Positions 42,501 through 51,240 are shown, numbered from the stretch's first letter. The stretch is DNA of 64,000 bases from Sandaracinobacteroides sp041909755 (GCF_041909755.1 NZ_JAYRCW010000003.1:1-64000), one strand, 5' to 3'. Numbers and translations are program-made. The notes: generated by a model from the letters alone, not told the origin.

Positions 42501-43604
42501 TTATGCCCCGGCTCGTGCCCGATAGGCCTCTCGCATCTGGTCCAGGGGGACCAGGCGGGAGGCGGTTTCAACATGCCAGAAAGTCCAGCCGTTGCAGCTG
42601 GGAAGGCCCTGAACGGCAGCGCCGAGCTGGTGGATGGAGCCCGCCCTGCCCTTCTGCAGGCCGCCTTCCAGCGCCAGCGAGCCATCCGCGCGCACCCGCG
42701 CCCGGTGCCGGCGCTGCCGGTCCGTCAGCGTAGCGCCGGGGCTGAGCATCCCGGTTTCCACCAGTTGGCCGAAGGCCACGCGCGGCGCCGTGCGGCTTTC
42801 GCCGGTGATCACCCGGTCCTCGGCGGGCAGCGGCTCGACGGCGGCGATCCGCGCTTCGGCCACGCGGGCATATTTCTGTTCGCGCTCGATCCCGATCCAG
42901 TGCCGGCCCAGCCGCTTCGCGACCGCGCCGGTGGTGCCCGAGCCGAAGAAGGGGTCCAGCACGACGTCGCCTTCGTTGGACGTCGCCAGCAGGATGCGGT
43001 GCAGCAGCGCTTCGGGCTTCTGCGTGGGGTGCGCCTTCACGCCGTCCACCTTCACCCGCTCCGCCCCGGAACAGATGGGCAGAACCCAGTCCGAGCGCAT
43101 CTGCAGATCCTCGTTCAGCGCCTTCATCGCCTTGTAGTTGAAGGTCGGGCGGGCGCGCGGACTCTTGCTGGCCCAGATCAGGGTTTCATGCGCATTGGTG
43201 AAGCGCGTGCCCTTGAAGTTGGGCATCGGGTTCGCCTTGCGCCACACGATGTCGTTCAGCACCCAGAAGCCGAGGTCCTGCAGGATCGCGCCGACACGGA
43301 AGATATTGTGGTAGGTGCCGATCACCCACAGCCCCGCGTTGGGCTTCATCACCCGGTGCGCGGCGGCCAGCCAGTCGCGGGTGAAGCGATCGTAATCGGC
43401 AAAGCTGCCGAACTTGTCCCAGGCGTCTGTCACGGCGTCCACATGGCTGCCGTCGGGCCGGGTCAGGTCGCCACCGAGCTGAAGATTGTAGGGAGGATCG
43501 GCAAAGATCAGATCCACCGATTCCGCCGGCAGACGCGCCATCTCTGCGATGCTGTCCCCCAGGATGATCTGATCGCGAACCACCGGAAACCCCTCTCGAA
43601 CCAT
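42501..43604 (-). CDS. ccrM: CcrM-type adenine DNA methyltransferase (GANTC)
   Basis: CcrM methylates the adenine of GANTC and times cell-cycle transcription in alphaproteobacteria. The 367-residue product has the beta-class order: motif IV DPPYNLQLGGDLTRPDG first, then motif I DPFFGSGTTGAVAKRLGR. NAHETLIWASKS and AHPTQKPEALLHRILLA are present. The C-terminal extension (about residues 260-367, with GSIHQLGAAVQGLPSCNGW) is the non-specific DNA-binding domain specific to CcrM. The ATG at 43604 is flanked by AACCAT...ATGGTT, an inverted repeat that includes the start codon. Six GANTC sites occur in the 160 bp upstream. Confidence 0.94.
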   Translation of the reverse strand: MVREGFPVVRDQIILGDSIAEMARLPAESVDLIFADPPYNLQLGGDLTRPDGSHVDAVTDAWDKFGSFADYDRFTRDWLAAAHRVMKPNAGLWVIGTYHNIFRVGAILQDLGFWVLNDIVWRKANPMPNFKGTRFTNAHETLIWASKSPRARPTFNYKAMKALNEDLQMRSDWVLPICSGAERVKVDGVKAHPTQKPEALLHRILLATSNEGDVVLDPFFGSGTTGAVAKRLGRHWIGIEREQKYARVAEARIAAVEPLPAEDRVITGESRTAPRVAFGQLVETGMLSPGATLTDRQRRHRARVRADGSLALEGGLQKGRAGSIHQLGAAVQGLPSCNGWTFWHVETASRLVPLDQMREAYRARAGA

Positions 43605-43620
43605 TTACGCCTTATGGTTG

Positions 43621-43762
43621 GAGTCTCAGGGAATCTGTCGTCAAGTCATGTATTTATAGCAGAGTCTTGAGGAAGGGACTCGCAAACACTGCTTGCCACA
43701 ATCCCTTGAGTCCGGATCATGGCGCGAACCACCAGATATCGGGCCTGTTGCCGAAAAGACTC
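43621..43762. promoter_or_regulatory. Six GANTC sites upstream of ccrM
   Basis: GAGTC 43621, GAATC 43631, GAGTC 43662, GACTC 43677, GAGTC 43708 and GACTC 43758 lie within 142 bp between rnhB and ccrM. Caulobacter ccrM also has GANTC sites in its leader, but two. Self-regulation by methylation is inferred. The region is AT-richer than its surroundings. Confidence 0.65.
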
Positions 43763-44350
43763 AATTTTCGCTTTTTGCGTTTTTCACCGGCGCGAAGCTC
43801 TGGCGGTGGTGCGGGGTGACCCCCAGCGCGCGGATTCCGGCCAGGTGCTGCGCCGTGCCATAGCCCATGTTCCGTTCCCAGCCGTAGCCCGGATGGGCAT
43901 CCGCCAACCCGCGCATCAGCCCGTCGCGTACCTCCTTGGCGATGATGGAGGCGGCCGAAATCGCCGGTTCGCTGGCATCCCCGCCGATGATGGCGCGCGA
44001 AGGCCAGCTCCAGTCCGGGCAGCGGTTGCCATCCACCAGCACCAGTCGGGGGGAAAGGCCGGAGCCGGCCACCAGCGCCTCCACCGCGCGCCGCATCGCC
44101 AGCATGCTGGCCCACAGGATGTTCAGCCGGTCGATCTCCTCGACGCTCGCCTGCCCCACGCCCACATGGCAGCTGGCCCGAATCTCGGCCGCCAGAAGCC
44201 CGCGCTTCTTCGCGGACAACGCCTTGCTGTCGGCAACGCCCGCGATGCCGCCGTCGCACAGGATCACCGCGGCCGCCACCACCGGACCCGCCAGCGGCCC
44301 GCGCCCGGCCTCGTCGACGCCGGCGATCAGGATTTGAGCCGCCGGTTCAT
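43761..44350 (-). CDS. rnhB: Ribonuclease HII with apparent one-base frameshift at its start
   Basis: RNase HII removes ribonucleotides and RNA primers from DNA. From 44330 the frame reads LIAGVDEAGRGPLAGPVVAA with the catalytic Asp-Glu, then DSKALSAKKR, then EPAISAASIIAKEVRDGLM and HPGYGWERNMGYGTAQHL, so the enzyme core is complete at about 190 residues. There is no ATG, GTG or TTG in frame between thiD and the catalytic motif; the nearest is an ATG at 44350 in another frame, which hits a stop after seven codons. One extra A in the AAA run at 44333-44335 would give MNRRLKILIAGVDEAGRG, a typical start. Either CTG (44330) or another rare codon starts the gene, or a base was lost. The gene boundary is thus uncertain. 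Confidence 0.75.
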
Positions 44351-44359
44351 TCGGGCAGC

Positions 44360-45511
44360 CTACAGCCGCCAGGGCGGGAAGCGGCGGTTGGTGCCACCAT
44401 CGAACAAAATCAGCCGGTTGCCGGCCGGATCGGTCAGCTCCGCCTCCCGCCAGCCCCAGCTCTGCGCCACCACGGGAACGCCCATCGCGGCGGCCCTCGA
44501 ATCCAGATCGGCGGCCTCGAAATAGACGGTCGCGCCCGGTTCCCCGGCCGCGTGAATGGACAGCGTCGCCCCGCCCCCGGCCTCGAACCGGGCATAGCGC
44601 GGCGGCGCATCGACGATCTGCGTCAGCCCCAACGCGCGATAGAATTCCACCGAAGCCCGGTAATCGCGCGCGGAAACTGTGATCTGGTTCAGCCGCCCGG
44701 ACGTGCCCGCCTGCTCCAGCCCCACATCCAGCCGGACCGCCTGATGCCCCATCGGCCCATGGCCCTTCCCCAGCCCCGGCGCTTCCTGCAGCGCCGTCAC
44801 AACGAATCGGCGCGCCCGCTCCACCGCATCGGCCAGCGGCAGCCCGGCCGCCAGCGCGCAGGCAATCGCGCTGGCCAGCGTGCAGCCGGTGCCATGGGTG
44901 TGGCGCGTTTCGATCCGCGCGCCTTCGAAGCGCTGCTGGCCGTTTCGCGTGACCAGCCAGTCGGCGACCGTGTCGCCCTCCAGATGCCCGCCCTTCGCCA
45001 GCACCGAAACCGCCCCGTCGCCGGCCAGTTCCTGCGCCGCCAGCAGCATGTCGGCCTCGTCCGCGATTCCCGTGCCCGTCAGAACCGTCAGCTCGGGCAC
45101 ATTGGGCGTGATCACCGCCGCCTTCGGCAGCAACCGCGCCAGCAACGCACCCACGGCCTCTTCCGCCAGCAGCGCGGAGCCGCCCTTCGCCACCATCACC
45201 GGATCCAGCACGATGGGCACCGTCACCCCCGCCAGCGCGTCCGCCACGGCGTCGATCGTGGCCACGTCCCCCAGCATCCCGATCTTGATCGCATCCGCGC
45301 CGATGTCGTCCAGCACGGCGCGGATCTGCGCGCCCACAATCTCCGGCGGCACCGGATGCACAGCGGAAACCCCCAGCGTGTTCTGAACGGTGATCGCCGT
45401 CACGGCGGTAGCCGCATAGCCGCCCAGCATCGTCACCGTCTTGATGTCGGCCTGGATGCCCGCGCCGCCCCCGGAATCCGAGCCGGCGATGATCAGAACC
45501 CGGGGAATCAT
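44360..45511 (-). CDS. thiD: ThiD hydroxymethylpyrimidine kinase fused to a C-terminal VOC/glyoxalase domain
   Basis: The N-terminal part (about 1-265) is ThiD, which phosphorylates HMP and HMP-P for thiamine synthesis: IAGSDSGGGAGIQADIKT, then DPVMVAKGG, then HTHGTGCTLASAIACALAAG with the ribokinase anion-hole and catalytic Asp region. About residues 274-383 form a glyoxalase-fold (VOC) domain: LNQITVSARDYRASVEFYRA, RYARFEAGGGATLSIHA and DPAGNRLILFDGG. The whole is 383 residues, against about 265 for ThiD alone. A ThiD-VOC fusion is uncommon. The ATG at 45511 overlaps the glmM stop by four bases. No TPP riboswitch is seen upstream. Confidence 0.9.
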   Translation of the reverse strand: MIPRVLIIAGSDSGGGAGIQADIKTVTMLGGYAATAVTAITVQNTLGVSAVHPVPPEIVGAQIRAVLDDIGADAIKIGMLGDVATIDAVADALAGVTVPIVLDPVMVAKGGSALLAEEAVGALLARLLPKAAVITPNVPELTVLTGTGIADEADMLLAAQELAGDGAVSVLAKGGHLEGDTVADWLVTRNGQQRFEGARIETRHTHGTGCTLASAIACALAAGLPLADAVERARRFVVTALQEAPGLGKGHGPMGHQAVRLDVGLEQAGTSGRLNQITVSARDYRASVEFYRALGLTQIVDAPPRYARFEAGGGATLSIHAAGEPGATVYFEAADLDSRAAAMGVPVVAQSWGWREAELTDPAGNRLILFDGGTNRRFPPWRL

Positions 45512-46842
45512 GCGGCCCGCGCGACGGCCTCGCACACGGAGTCCACCGTGCGCTGCACCAGCGCCTCGTCCTGGCCTTCCGCCATCACCCGGATCAGCGG
45601 CTCGGTGCCGGATTTCCGCACCAGCAGGCGGCCCCGCCCCTCCAGCGCCCGTTCGGCGGCCGCGATCGCCGCCTTCACCGAATCCGTCTCAAGCACTTTC
45701 GGTTCCTGCCGCACATTCTTCAGCAGCTGCGGCCAGGGGGTGAAGCAGGTCAGCACCTCGCTTGCCTTGCGCCCGTCCGCCACAAGCAGGCTCAGCAACT
45801 GCAGACCCGCCAGCAGCCCGTCGCCGGTGGTGGCATGGTCCGACAGGATGATGTGCCCGGATTGTTCGCCGCCCAGATTGCAGCCCCGTTCCCGCATCGC
45901 CTCCAGCACATGCCGGTCCCCCACGGCGGTGCGGATCATGCCGATCCCCAGGCCTTCCAGGAACTTTTCCAGCCCGATGTTGGACATCACCGTCGTCACC
46001 AGCGCGCCGCCCTTCAGCTTGCCGGCCATGTGCAGCTGGCGGGCGATCACGCCCATGATCTGGTCGCCGTCGATGATGCGGCCGGTTTCATCCACCACGA
46101 TCAGCCGGTCGGCGTCGCCGTCGAGCGCAAGGCCGATGTCCGCGCCGGTTTCCACCACCTTTGCTGCCAGCTGCTGCGGGTGGGTGGAGCCGCAGCCCGC
46201 ATTGATGTTCACCCCGTCCGGGCTGACGCCGATCGACACCAGCTCTGCGCCCAGTTCCCACAGGGCCTCGGGCGCCACGCGATAGGCCGCGCCATTGGCG
46301 CAATCCAGCACCAGCTTCAGCCCGTCCAGCCGCACACCATCCGGAACGCTGGACTTGACCGCATGGATGTAGCGCCCGCGCGCATCGTCGATCCGCCGCG
46401 CCCGCCCGATGCGGTCGCCGTCCACCCGGGGCACGCCGCTGTCGATCAGCGCCTCGATCGCTTCCTCCTGCGCGTCCGTCAGCTTGTAGCCGTCGGGGCC
46501 GAACAGCTTGATCCCGTTGTCGTGGAAGGGATTGTGGCTGGCCGACAGCATCACGCCGATATCCGCCCGCATCTCCCGCGTGAGCATCGCGACGGCGGGC
46601 GTGGGCATCGGCCCCACCTGCACCACGTCCATGCCCACGCTGGTGAAGCCCGCCGTCAGCGCCTGTTCCAGCATATAGCCTGAAAGCCGCGTGTCCTTGC
46701 CGATCAGCACCCGGTGCTTGGTCGGCCCGTCCAGGAACAGCGTGCCCGCCGCCTGCCCCACCTTCATCGCCAGTTCCGGGGTCATCTTCGGGCCATTGGC
46801 TGCCCCCCGGATGCCGTCGGTTCCGAAATAGCGCTTTGCCAT
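45508..46842 (-). CDS. glmM: Phosphoglucosamine mutase
   Basis: GlmM interconverts glucosamine-6-P and glucosamine-1-P for UDP-GlcNAc, the precursor of peptidoglycan and lipid A. The 444-residue product has the phosphoserine motif VMLSASHNPFHDNG with Ser102, the metal loop DGDADRLIVVDE, GGEQSGHII and the C-terminal phosphate site RKSGTEPLIRVM. FGTDGIRG at the N-terminus is the family start. It is the first gene of the glmM-thiD(-rnhB) unit, with a four-base overlap to thiD. Confidence 0.97.
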   Translation of the reverse strand: MAKRYFGTDGIRGAANGPKMTPELAMKVGQAAGTLFLDGPTKHRVLIGKDTRLSGYMLEQALTAGFTSVGMDVVQVGPMPTPAVAMLTREMRADIGVMLSASHNPFHDNGIKLFGPDGYKLTDAQEEAIEALIDSGVPRVDGDRIGRARRIDDARGRYIHAVKSSVPDGVRLDGLKLVLDCANGAAYRVAPEALWELGAELVSIGVSPDGVNINAGCGSTHPQQLAAKVVETGADIGLALDGDADRLIVVDETGRIIDGDQIMGVIARQLHMAGKLKGGALVTTVMSNIGLEKFLEGLGIGMIRTAVGDRHVLEAMRERGCNLGGEQSGHIILSDHATTGDGLLAGLQLLSLLVADGRKASEVLTCFTPWPQLLKNVRQEPKVLETDSVKAAIAAAERALEGRGRLLVRKSGTEPLIRVMAEGQDEALVQRTVDSVCEAVARAA

Positions 46843-46901
46843 CGGCGTCCTCGCTTCCTACTTGGCGGGCAGATAGGCCCTGTTCCGAACGGGAGGCAAG
46901 C

Positions 46902-47900
46902 ATGGAACGCAGGACACTCGGTTCACTTCAGGTCTCGGCCATCGGGCTGGGCTGCATGGGCATGGCGGGCGTGAACGGCATGGCGGCCATGTATGGCGCG
47001 GTGGACCGGGCAGAGGCGATCGCCACCCTGCACCGCGCGCTGGAGATCGGCATCGATTTCCTGGATACGGCCGAAGTCTATGGCCCCTTCGCCAACGAGG
47101 AGCTGCTGGGCGAAGCGCTGGCCGACCGGCGCGACAAGGCGATCATTGCCACCAAGTTCGGCTTCGACATCGTCGACGGCCGCTCGGTCGGCGTGAACAG
47201 CCGCCCGGATCATATCCGCGCCGTCTGCGAAGCCGCATGCAAGCGCCTGCGGACAGATCATATCGACCTGTTCTACCAGCACCGCGTCGATCCGAAGGTG
47301 CCGATCGAGGATGTCGTCGGCACGCTGGCCGACCTGAAGCGCGAGGGGAAGATCCGCGCCATCGGCCTGTCCGAGGCAGGGCCCGAAACCATCCGCCGGG
47401 CGCACGCCACCCACCCGATCGACGCGCTGCAATCTGAATGGTCGCTGTGGGAACGCACCGCCGAGCCGGACATCATTCCGCTGGTGCGCGAACTGGGCAT
47501 CGGCTTCGTGCCCTATTCGCCGCTGGGCCGCGGCTTCCTGGCCGGTACAGCCAAGCGCGCCGAGGAGCTGCCCGACAGCGACTATCGCAAGCACGACCCG
47601 CGCTATCAGGGCGCGAATTTCGACGCGAACATGAAGGCCGTCGCGGTGGTGAAGGCCGTCGCCGACCGGCATCAGGCGACCGCCGCGCAGGTCGCCATCG
47701 CCTGGCTGCTGGCGCAGGGACCGGACGTGGTGCCGATTCCCGGCTGCAAGCGCCGCGCCACGCTGGAGGACAGCGCAGGCGCCGCCAGCCTGAAGCTGAC
47801 AGCGGCAGATCTTGCCGAACTGGATGCCGCCGCGCCGGTGGGCAGCACGGCCGGCGAACGCTATGGCAATCCGGCAATGATGAGAATGGTGCGCATCTAG
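46902..47900 (+). CDS. Aldo/keto reductase
   Basis: An NADPH-dependent oxidoreductase on a TIM barrel, 332 residues. The catalytic tetrad is visible: Asp and Tyr in FLDTAEVYG, Lys in KAIIATKFGF, and His in DLFYQHRVDP. IPLVRELGIGFVPYSPLGRG and IPGCKRRATLEDSAGA belong to the NADPH-binding end. It resembles YajO/pyridoxal reductase-type (AKR13-like) proteins. The ATG at 46902 has GGGAGG upstream; the longer open frame from 46836 overlaps the divergent glmM start. Substrate unknown. Confidence 0.93.
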   Translation: MERRTLGSLQVSAIGLGCMGMAGVNGMAAMYGAVDRAEAIATLHRALEIGIDFLDTAEVYGPFANEELLGEALADRRDKAIIATKFGFDIVDGRSVGVNSRPDHIRAVCEAACKRLRTDHIDLFYQHRVDPKVPIEDVVGTLADLKREGKIRAIGLSEAGPETIRRAHATHPIDALQSEWSLWERTAEPDIIPLVRELGIGFVPYSPLGRGFLAGTAKRAEELPDSDYRKHDPRYQGANFDANMKAVAVVKAVADRHQATAAQVAIAWLLAQGPDVVPIPGCKRRATLEDSAGAASLKLTAADLAELDAAAPVGSTAGERYGNPAMMRMVRI

Positions 47901-47963
47901 CGCGATCCGTTCGTGTTCGTTATTTTATTGCGCTTGTTTTATTCCATGCGCAACTTTTTGCCG

Positions 47964-47992
47964 TTGACGCACCGCCTCGGCAGGGCCTAACC
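47964..47992 (+). promoter_or_regulatory. Probable promoter of ilvD
   Basis: TTGACG (47964-47969), 17-bp spacer, CTAACC (47987-47992), 42 bp before the ilvD ATG. A longer-spaced dyad, TTGCGC-14nt-GCGCAA (47928-47953), lies in an AT-rich patch just upstream and could be an operator. Confidence 0.45.
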
Positions 47993-48033
47993 CGCCCGCC
48001 GACACCCCCGACGCGACCACCCGGAGTTTTTCA

Positions 48034-49749
48034 ATGCCGTTCGACAAATCGAAGCTGCCCAGCCGCCATGTCTCGGTCGGGCCGTCCAAGGCCCCGCACC
48101 GCAGCTATTATTATGCGATGGGGCTGACGGAGGAGGAAATCGCCCGGCCGTTCGTCGGCATCGCGTCGGCGGGGAACGACAGCGCGCCCTGCAACACCAC
48201 GCTGGACCTTCAGGCCGACATCTGCCGTGAAGGCGTTGAGGAAGGTGGCGGCATGCCGCGCCGCTTCAACACCATCACCGTCACCGACGGCATCGCCATG
48301 GGCCACCAGGGCATGAAGGCCAGCCTTGTTTCGCGCGAGGTGATCGCTGATTCGGTGGAGCTGTCGGTGCGCGGCCACTGCTATGACGCGCTCGTCGGCT
48401 TTGCGGGCTGCGACAAATCCCTGCCGGGCATGATGATGGCGATGCTGCGCCTCAACGTGCCGTCCGTGTTCGTCTATGGCGGCTCCATCCTGCCGGGCCG
48501 CTTCCACGGCAAGGACGTGACGGTGGTGGACGTGTTCGAGGCCGTTGGCCAGCACGCGGCGGGCACCTGCCCGCTGCAGGAGCTGATCGCGCTGGAAAAG
48601 GTGGCCTGCCCCGGCCATGGCGCCTGCGGCGGCCAGTTCACCGCCAACACCATGGCGTGCGTGGCCGAAGCCATTGGCCTGTCGCTGCCGAACAGCAACA
48701 TGGCGCCCGCCCCCTATGAGAGCCGGGAGGACATCGCCCGCGCCGCCGGGCGTGCGGTGATGCACATGCTGGAAAAGAACATCCGCCCGCGCGACATCTG
48801 CACGCGCAAGGCGTTCGAAAATGCCGCGCGCGTCGTCGCCGCGACAGGCGGCTCCACCAACGCCGCGCTGCACCTGCCCGCCATGGCGCATGAGGCCGGG
48901 ATCGAATTCACGCTGTTCGACGTGGCCGAAATCTTCCGCACCACGCCCTACATCGCCGATCTGAAGCCCGGCGGCCGCTATGTCGCGAAAGACATGCACG
49001 CAGCCGGCGGCATCTACATGGCGATGAAGACGCTGCTGGATGGTGGCTACCTCCATGGCGACTGCCTCACCGTCACCGGCAAGACGCTCGCCGAAAATCT
49101 GGCAGAGATCCGCTGGAACCCCGACCAGGACGTGATCCGCCCCATCGACAACCCCATCACCCCAACCGGCGGCGTGATCGGGCTGAAGGGCAGCCTTGCG
49201 CCCGACGGCGCCATCGTGAAGGTGGCGGGCCTGCACAAGCTGGTCTTCGAAGGCCCGGCCCGCGTGTTCGACTGCGAGGAGGATTGCTTCGAGGCGGTCG
49301 AGAAGCGGCTCTATGAAAAGGGCGAAGTCCTCGTCATCCGCTATGAAGGCCCCAGGGGCGGGCCCGGCATGCGGGAAATGCTGTCCACCACCGCCGCCCT
49401 TTATGGGCAGGGCATGGGGGAGCATGTCGCCCTCATCACCGACGGCCGCTTCTCCGGCGCGACGCGCGGCTTCTGCATCGGCCATGTCGGGCCGGAAGCG
49501 GCCGAGGGCGGCCCCATCGCCCTCATCGAGAACGGCGACAGGATCCGCATCGACGCCGAAACCGGCACCATCGATCTGCTGGTGGACGACGCCACGCTCG
49601 CCGCCCGCCGCGCGGGCTGGAAGCCGCGCACCAACGATTACCAGTCCGGCGCGCTCTATCGCTACAGCCGGACGGTCGGACCTGCCTCTCTGGGCGCGGT
49701 CACCCACCCCGGCGGCAAGGCAGAGCGCTTCACCTACGCGGACATCTGA
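48034..49749 (+). CDS. ilvD: Dihydroxy-acid dehydratase
   Basis: IlvD dehydrates 2,3-dihydroxy acids to 2-keto acids in valine, isoleucine and pantothenate synthesis, using an Fe-S cluster and Mg. The 571-residue product has GFAGCDKSLPGMMMAMLRL, then AAGTCPLQEL with a cluster Cys, NTMACVAEAIGLSLPNS, GPRGGPGMREMLSTTAALYG and TDGRFSGATRGFCIGHVGPE, all family signatures. Length is typical of the ILVD/EDD group. A promoter with an AT-rich upstream patch precedes it. No other ilv gene is adjacent. Confidence 0.96.
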   Translation: MPFDKSKLPSRHVSVGPSKAPHRSYYYAMGLTEEEIARPFVGIASAGNDSAPCNTTLDLQADICREGVEEGGGMPRRFNTITVTDGIAMGHQGMKASLVSREVIADSVELSVRGHCYDALVGFAGCDKSLPGMMMAMLRLNVPSVFVYGGSILPGRFHGKDVTVVDVFEAVGQHAAGTCPLQELIALEKVACPGHGACGGQFTANTMACVAEAIGLSLPNSNMAPAPYESREDIARAAGRAVMHMLEKNIRPRDICTRKAFENAARVVAATGGSTNAALHLPAMAHEAGIEFTLFDVAEIFRTTPYIADLKPGGRYVAKDMHAAGGIYMAMKTLLDGGYLHGDCLTVTGKTLAENLAEIRWNPDQDVIRPIDNPITPTGGVIGLKGSLAPDGAIVKVAGLHKLVFEGPARVFDCEEDCFEAVEKRLYEKGEVLVIRYEGPRGGPGMREMLSTTAALYGQGMGEHVALITDGRFSGATRGFCIGHVGPEAAEGGPIALIENGDRIRIDAETGTIDLLVDDATLAARRAGWKPRTNDYQSGALYRYSRTVGPASLGAVTHPGGKAERFTYADI

Positions 49750-49753
49750 AGCC

Positions 49754-50698
49754 TCAGCGCTGGCTCAGCCGGTCTCCGGGGGCCAGCAGGCTGCGGGCGG
49801 CGGCCAGGTCGGGCCTGCCGTTGCCGCCGAGGTTGGCGGTGAAGAAGGCGGTCGTCGCGGCGGAAACGACCGCAGTGGCATGGGCATTCGGCGAGCCGCC
49901 GGCACGCCCGCCGCCGCCGGAAAAGGCGCCATGGTCCGCGCCCTCCAGCCACAGGCCGACGCTTGCCTTGCCCGTCCGGCTCGGCGGAAGCGCGGTGAAG
50001 ACGGCGGCACGCGCCGCCGTGATTTCGGCGAGGCTCTTGCCATTGGCGAAGGGGGAGCCATCCTCGCTGCCGGTCGCGGCCAGCACCGGAATGGCGATGC
50101 CGCCGAATGCGGCCGGGGCCTTTGCGGCGTCGTTGCGCGGCGCGATGGGTGACAGGGCGGCGACGGCCCGGATGCGCGGGTCCCGCCCGCGGGCACCCAT
50201 CGGCCCAAAGCTCTGCCCGGCCAGCGCCAGCACGGTGTGCGCACCGAAACTGTGCCCGGCCGCGCCCAGCCGGGCGATGTCGCCGGTGGCCAGATTGCAG
50301 GCGCCCACCCGGGTTCCCGCCTGCACGGCGTCCGCCGCCCGCCCCATGTCCGCCACGCGCGCCATCAGCTGCCGGCCGTTCGCAGCCCCCGTCAGCGCCT
50401 GTTTCGGATTGCCGCTGCCCTTCCAGACACCGGTATCGGACCCGGGATGCTGCACATGGATCACCAGGAACCCCGCCTTCGCCCAGGCCTTCGCAAAGGC
50501 CGTGCCGGCCTCTACCGAGCCGCCCAGCCCGTGCGAGAACAGAATGACCGGCGCCTTGCCGGCCCCGCCTTCCGGCATCCGCACGCGAACGGGAATGTCC
50601 CGCCCCCGCTTGGGATCGGGCAGGATGCCGTCGCAGACCGGCGCGGCGAGCGAGGGGGCCGCGGCCATCAGCGCGGCAAGGGCGAGTGCAGCTTTCAT
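49754..50698 (-). CDS. Exported alpha/beta hydrolase
   Basis: A secreted esterase/lipase-fold protein of 314 residues. A signal peptide (1 to about 18, ending ASLAAP) precedes APVILFSHGLGG (oxyanion hole), the nucleophile elbow AAGHSFGAHTVLALAG, and the conserved Asp and His (LEGADHGAF). The layout recalls PAF-acetylhydrolase/dienelactone hydrolase-like proteins. The ATG at 50698 is chosen for the signal peptide. It lies 38 bp downstream of the 2Fe-2S protein gene on the same strand and converges with ilvD. Substrate unknown. Confidence 0.88.
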   Translation of the reverse strand: MKAALALAALMAAAPSLAAPVCDGILPDPKRGRDIPVRVRMPEGGAGKAPVILFSHGLGGSVEAGTAFAKAWAKAGFLVIHVQHPGSDTGVWKGSGNPKQALTGAANGRQLMARVADMGRAADAVQAGTRVGACNLATGDIARLGAAGHSFGAHTVLALAGQSFGPMGARGRDPRIRAVAALSPIAPRNDAAKAPAAFGGIAIPVLAATGSEDGSPFANGKSLAEITAARAAVFTALPPSRTGKASVGLWLEGADHGAFSGGGGRAGGSPNAHATAVVSAATTAFFTANLGGNGRPDLAAARSLLAPGDRLSQR

Positions 50699-50736
50699 GC
50701 AGGGTTCTACGCGGCCCCGGCCGCGCATCCCCCGCG

Positions 50737-51195
50737 TCAGCTGCCGCGGGCGATTTCCGCGGCGCGCAGGATCGCCGCCTCCACCCGCGGATAGGTGCCG
50801 CAGCGGCAGATGTTGCTGATCGCGGCGCGGATGTCGGCGCGGCTGGGGTTCGGGTTCGCCTTCAGCAGCGCCGCCGCCGCCATGATCATGCCGGACTGGC
50901 AGAATCCGCACTGCGGCACCTGCTGTTCCAGCCAGGCCGTCTGAACCGGATGATCGCGCGCATCCGACAGCCCCTCGATCGTGGTGACGAAGGTGCCCTC
51001 GATGGTGCCGATCGGCACCTGGCAGCTGCGCTGGGCCACGCCGTCCACATGCACGGTGCAGGCCCCGCACAGCCCGGCACCGCAGCCGAACTTCGTGCCC
51101 GTCAGGTTGGAGGCTTCGCGCAGCGCCCACAGCAGAGGGGTGTCGGCCGCCAGCTCATATTGTGTGGGGTTGCCGTTCACGGTGAAGCGGGTCAT
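50737..51195 (-). CDS. (2Fe-2S)-binding subunit of a molybdenum hydroxylase, orphan (IorA-like)
   Basis: Small subunits of this family pass electrons between the molybdopterin subunit and an acceptor. The 152-residue product has the plant-type ferredoxin motif GCGAGLCGACTVHVDG near residue 38 and the C-terminal four-Cys helical domain QCGFCQSGMIM...NICRCGTYPRV, i.e. two complete 2Fe-2S sites, like isoquinoline 1-oxidoreductase alpha subunit. The large Mo-binding subunit normally next to it is missing on both sides: an exported hydrolase lies downstream and a divergent crotonase upstream. It may pair with a distant gene or be a leftover. Confidence 0.92.
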   Translation of the reverse strand: MTRFTVNGNPTQYELAADTPLLWALREASNLTGTKFGCGAGLCGACTVHVDGVAQRSCQVPIGTIEGTFVTTIEGLSDARDHPVQTAWLEQQVPQCGFCQSGMIMAAAALLKANPNPSRADIRAAISNICRCGTYPRVEAAILRAAEIARGS

Positions 51196-51240
51196 GCCGC
51201 CTGCGATAGCTGACAGCAGCGCAAGAGGGAAGCAGCCGCG

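Noticed and set aside
47928..47953. TTGCGC-14nt-GCGCAA dyad before ilvD as a firm operator
   Set aside because: The 14-bp spacer and moderate arms make chance likely; kept only as a remark under the ilvD promoter.
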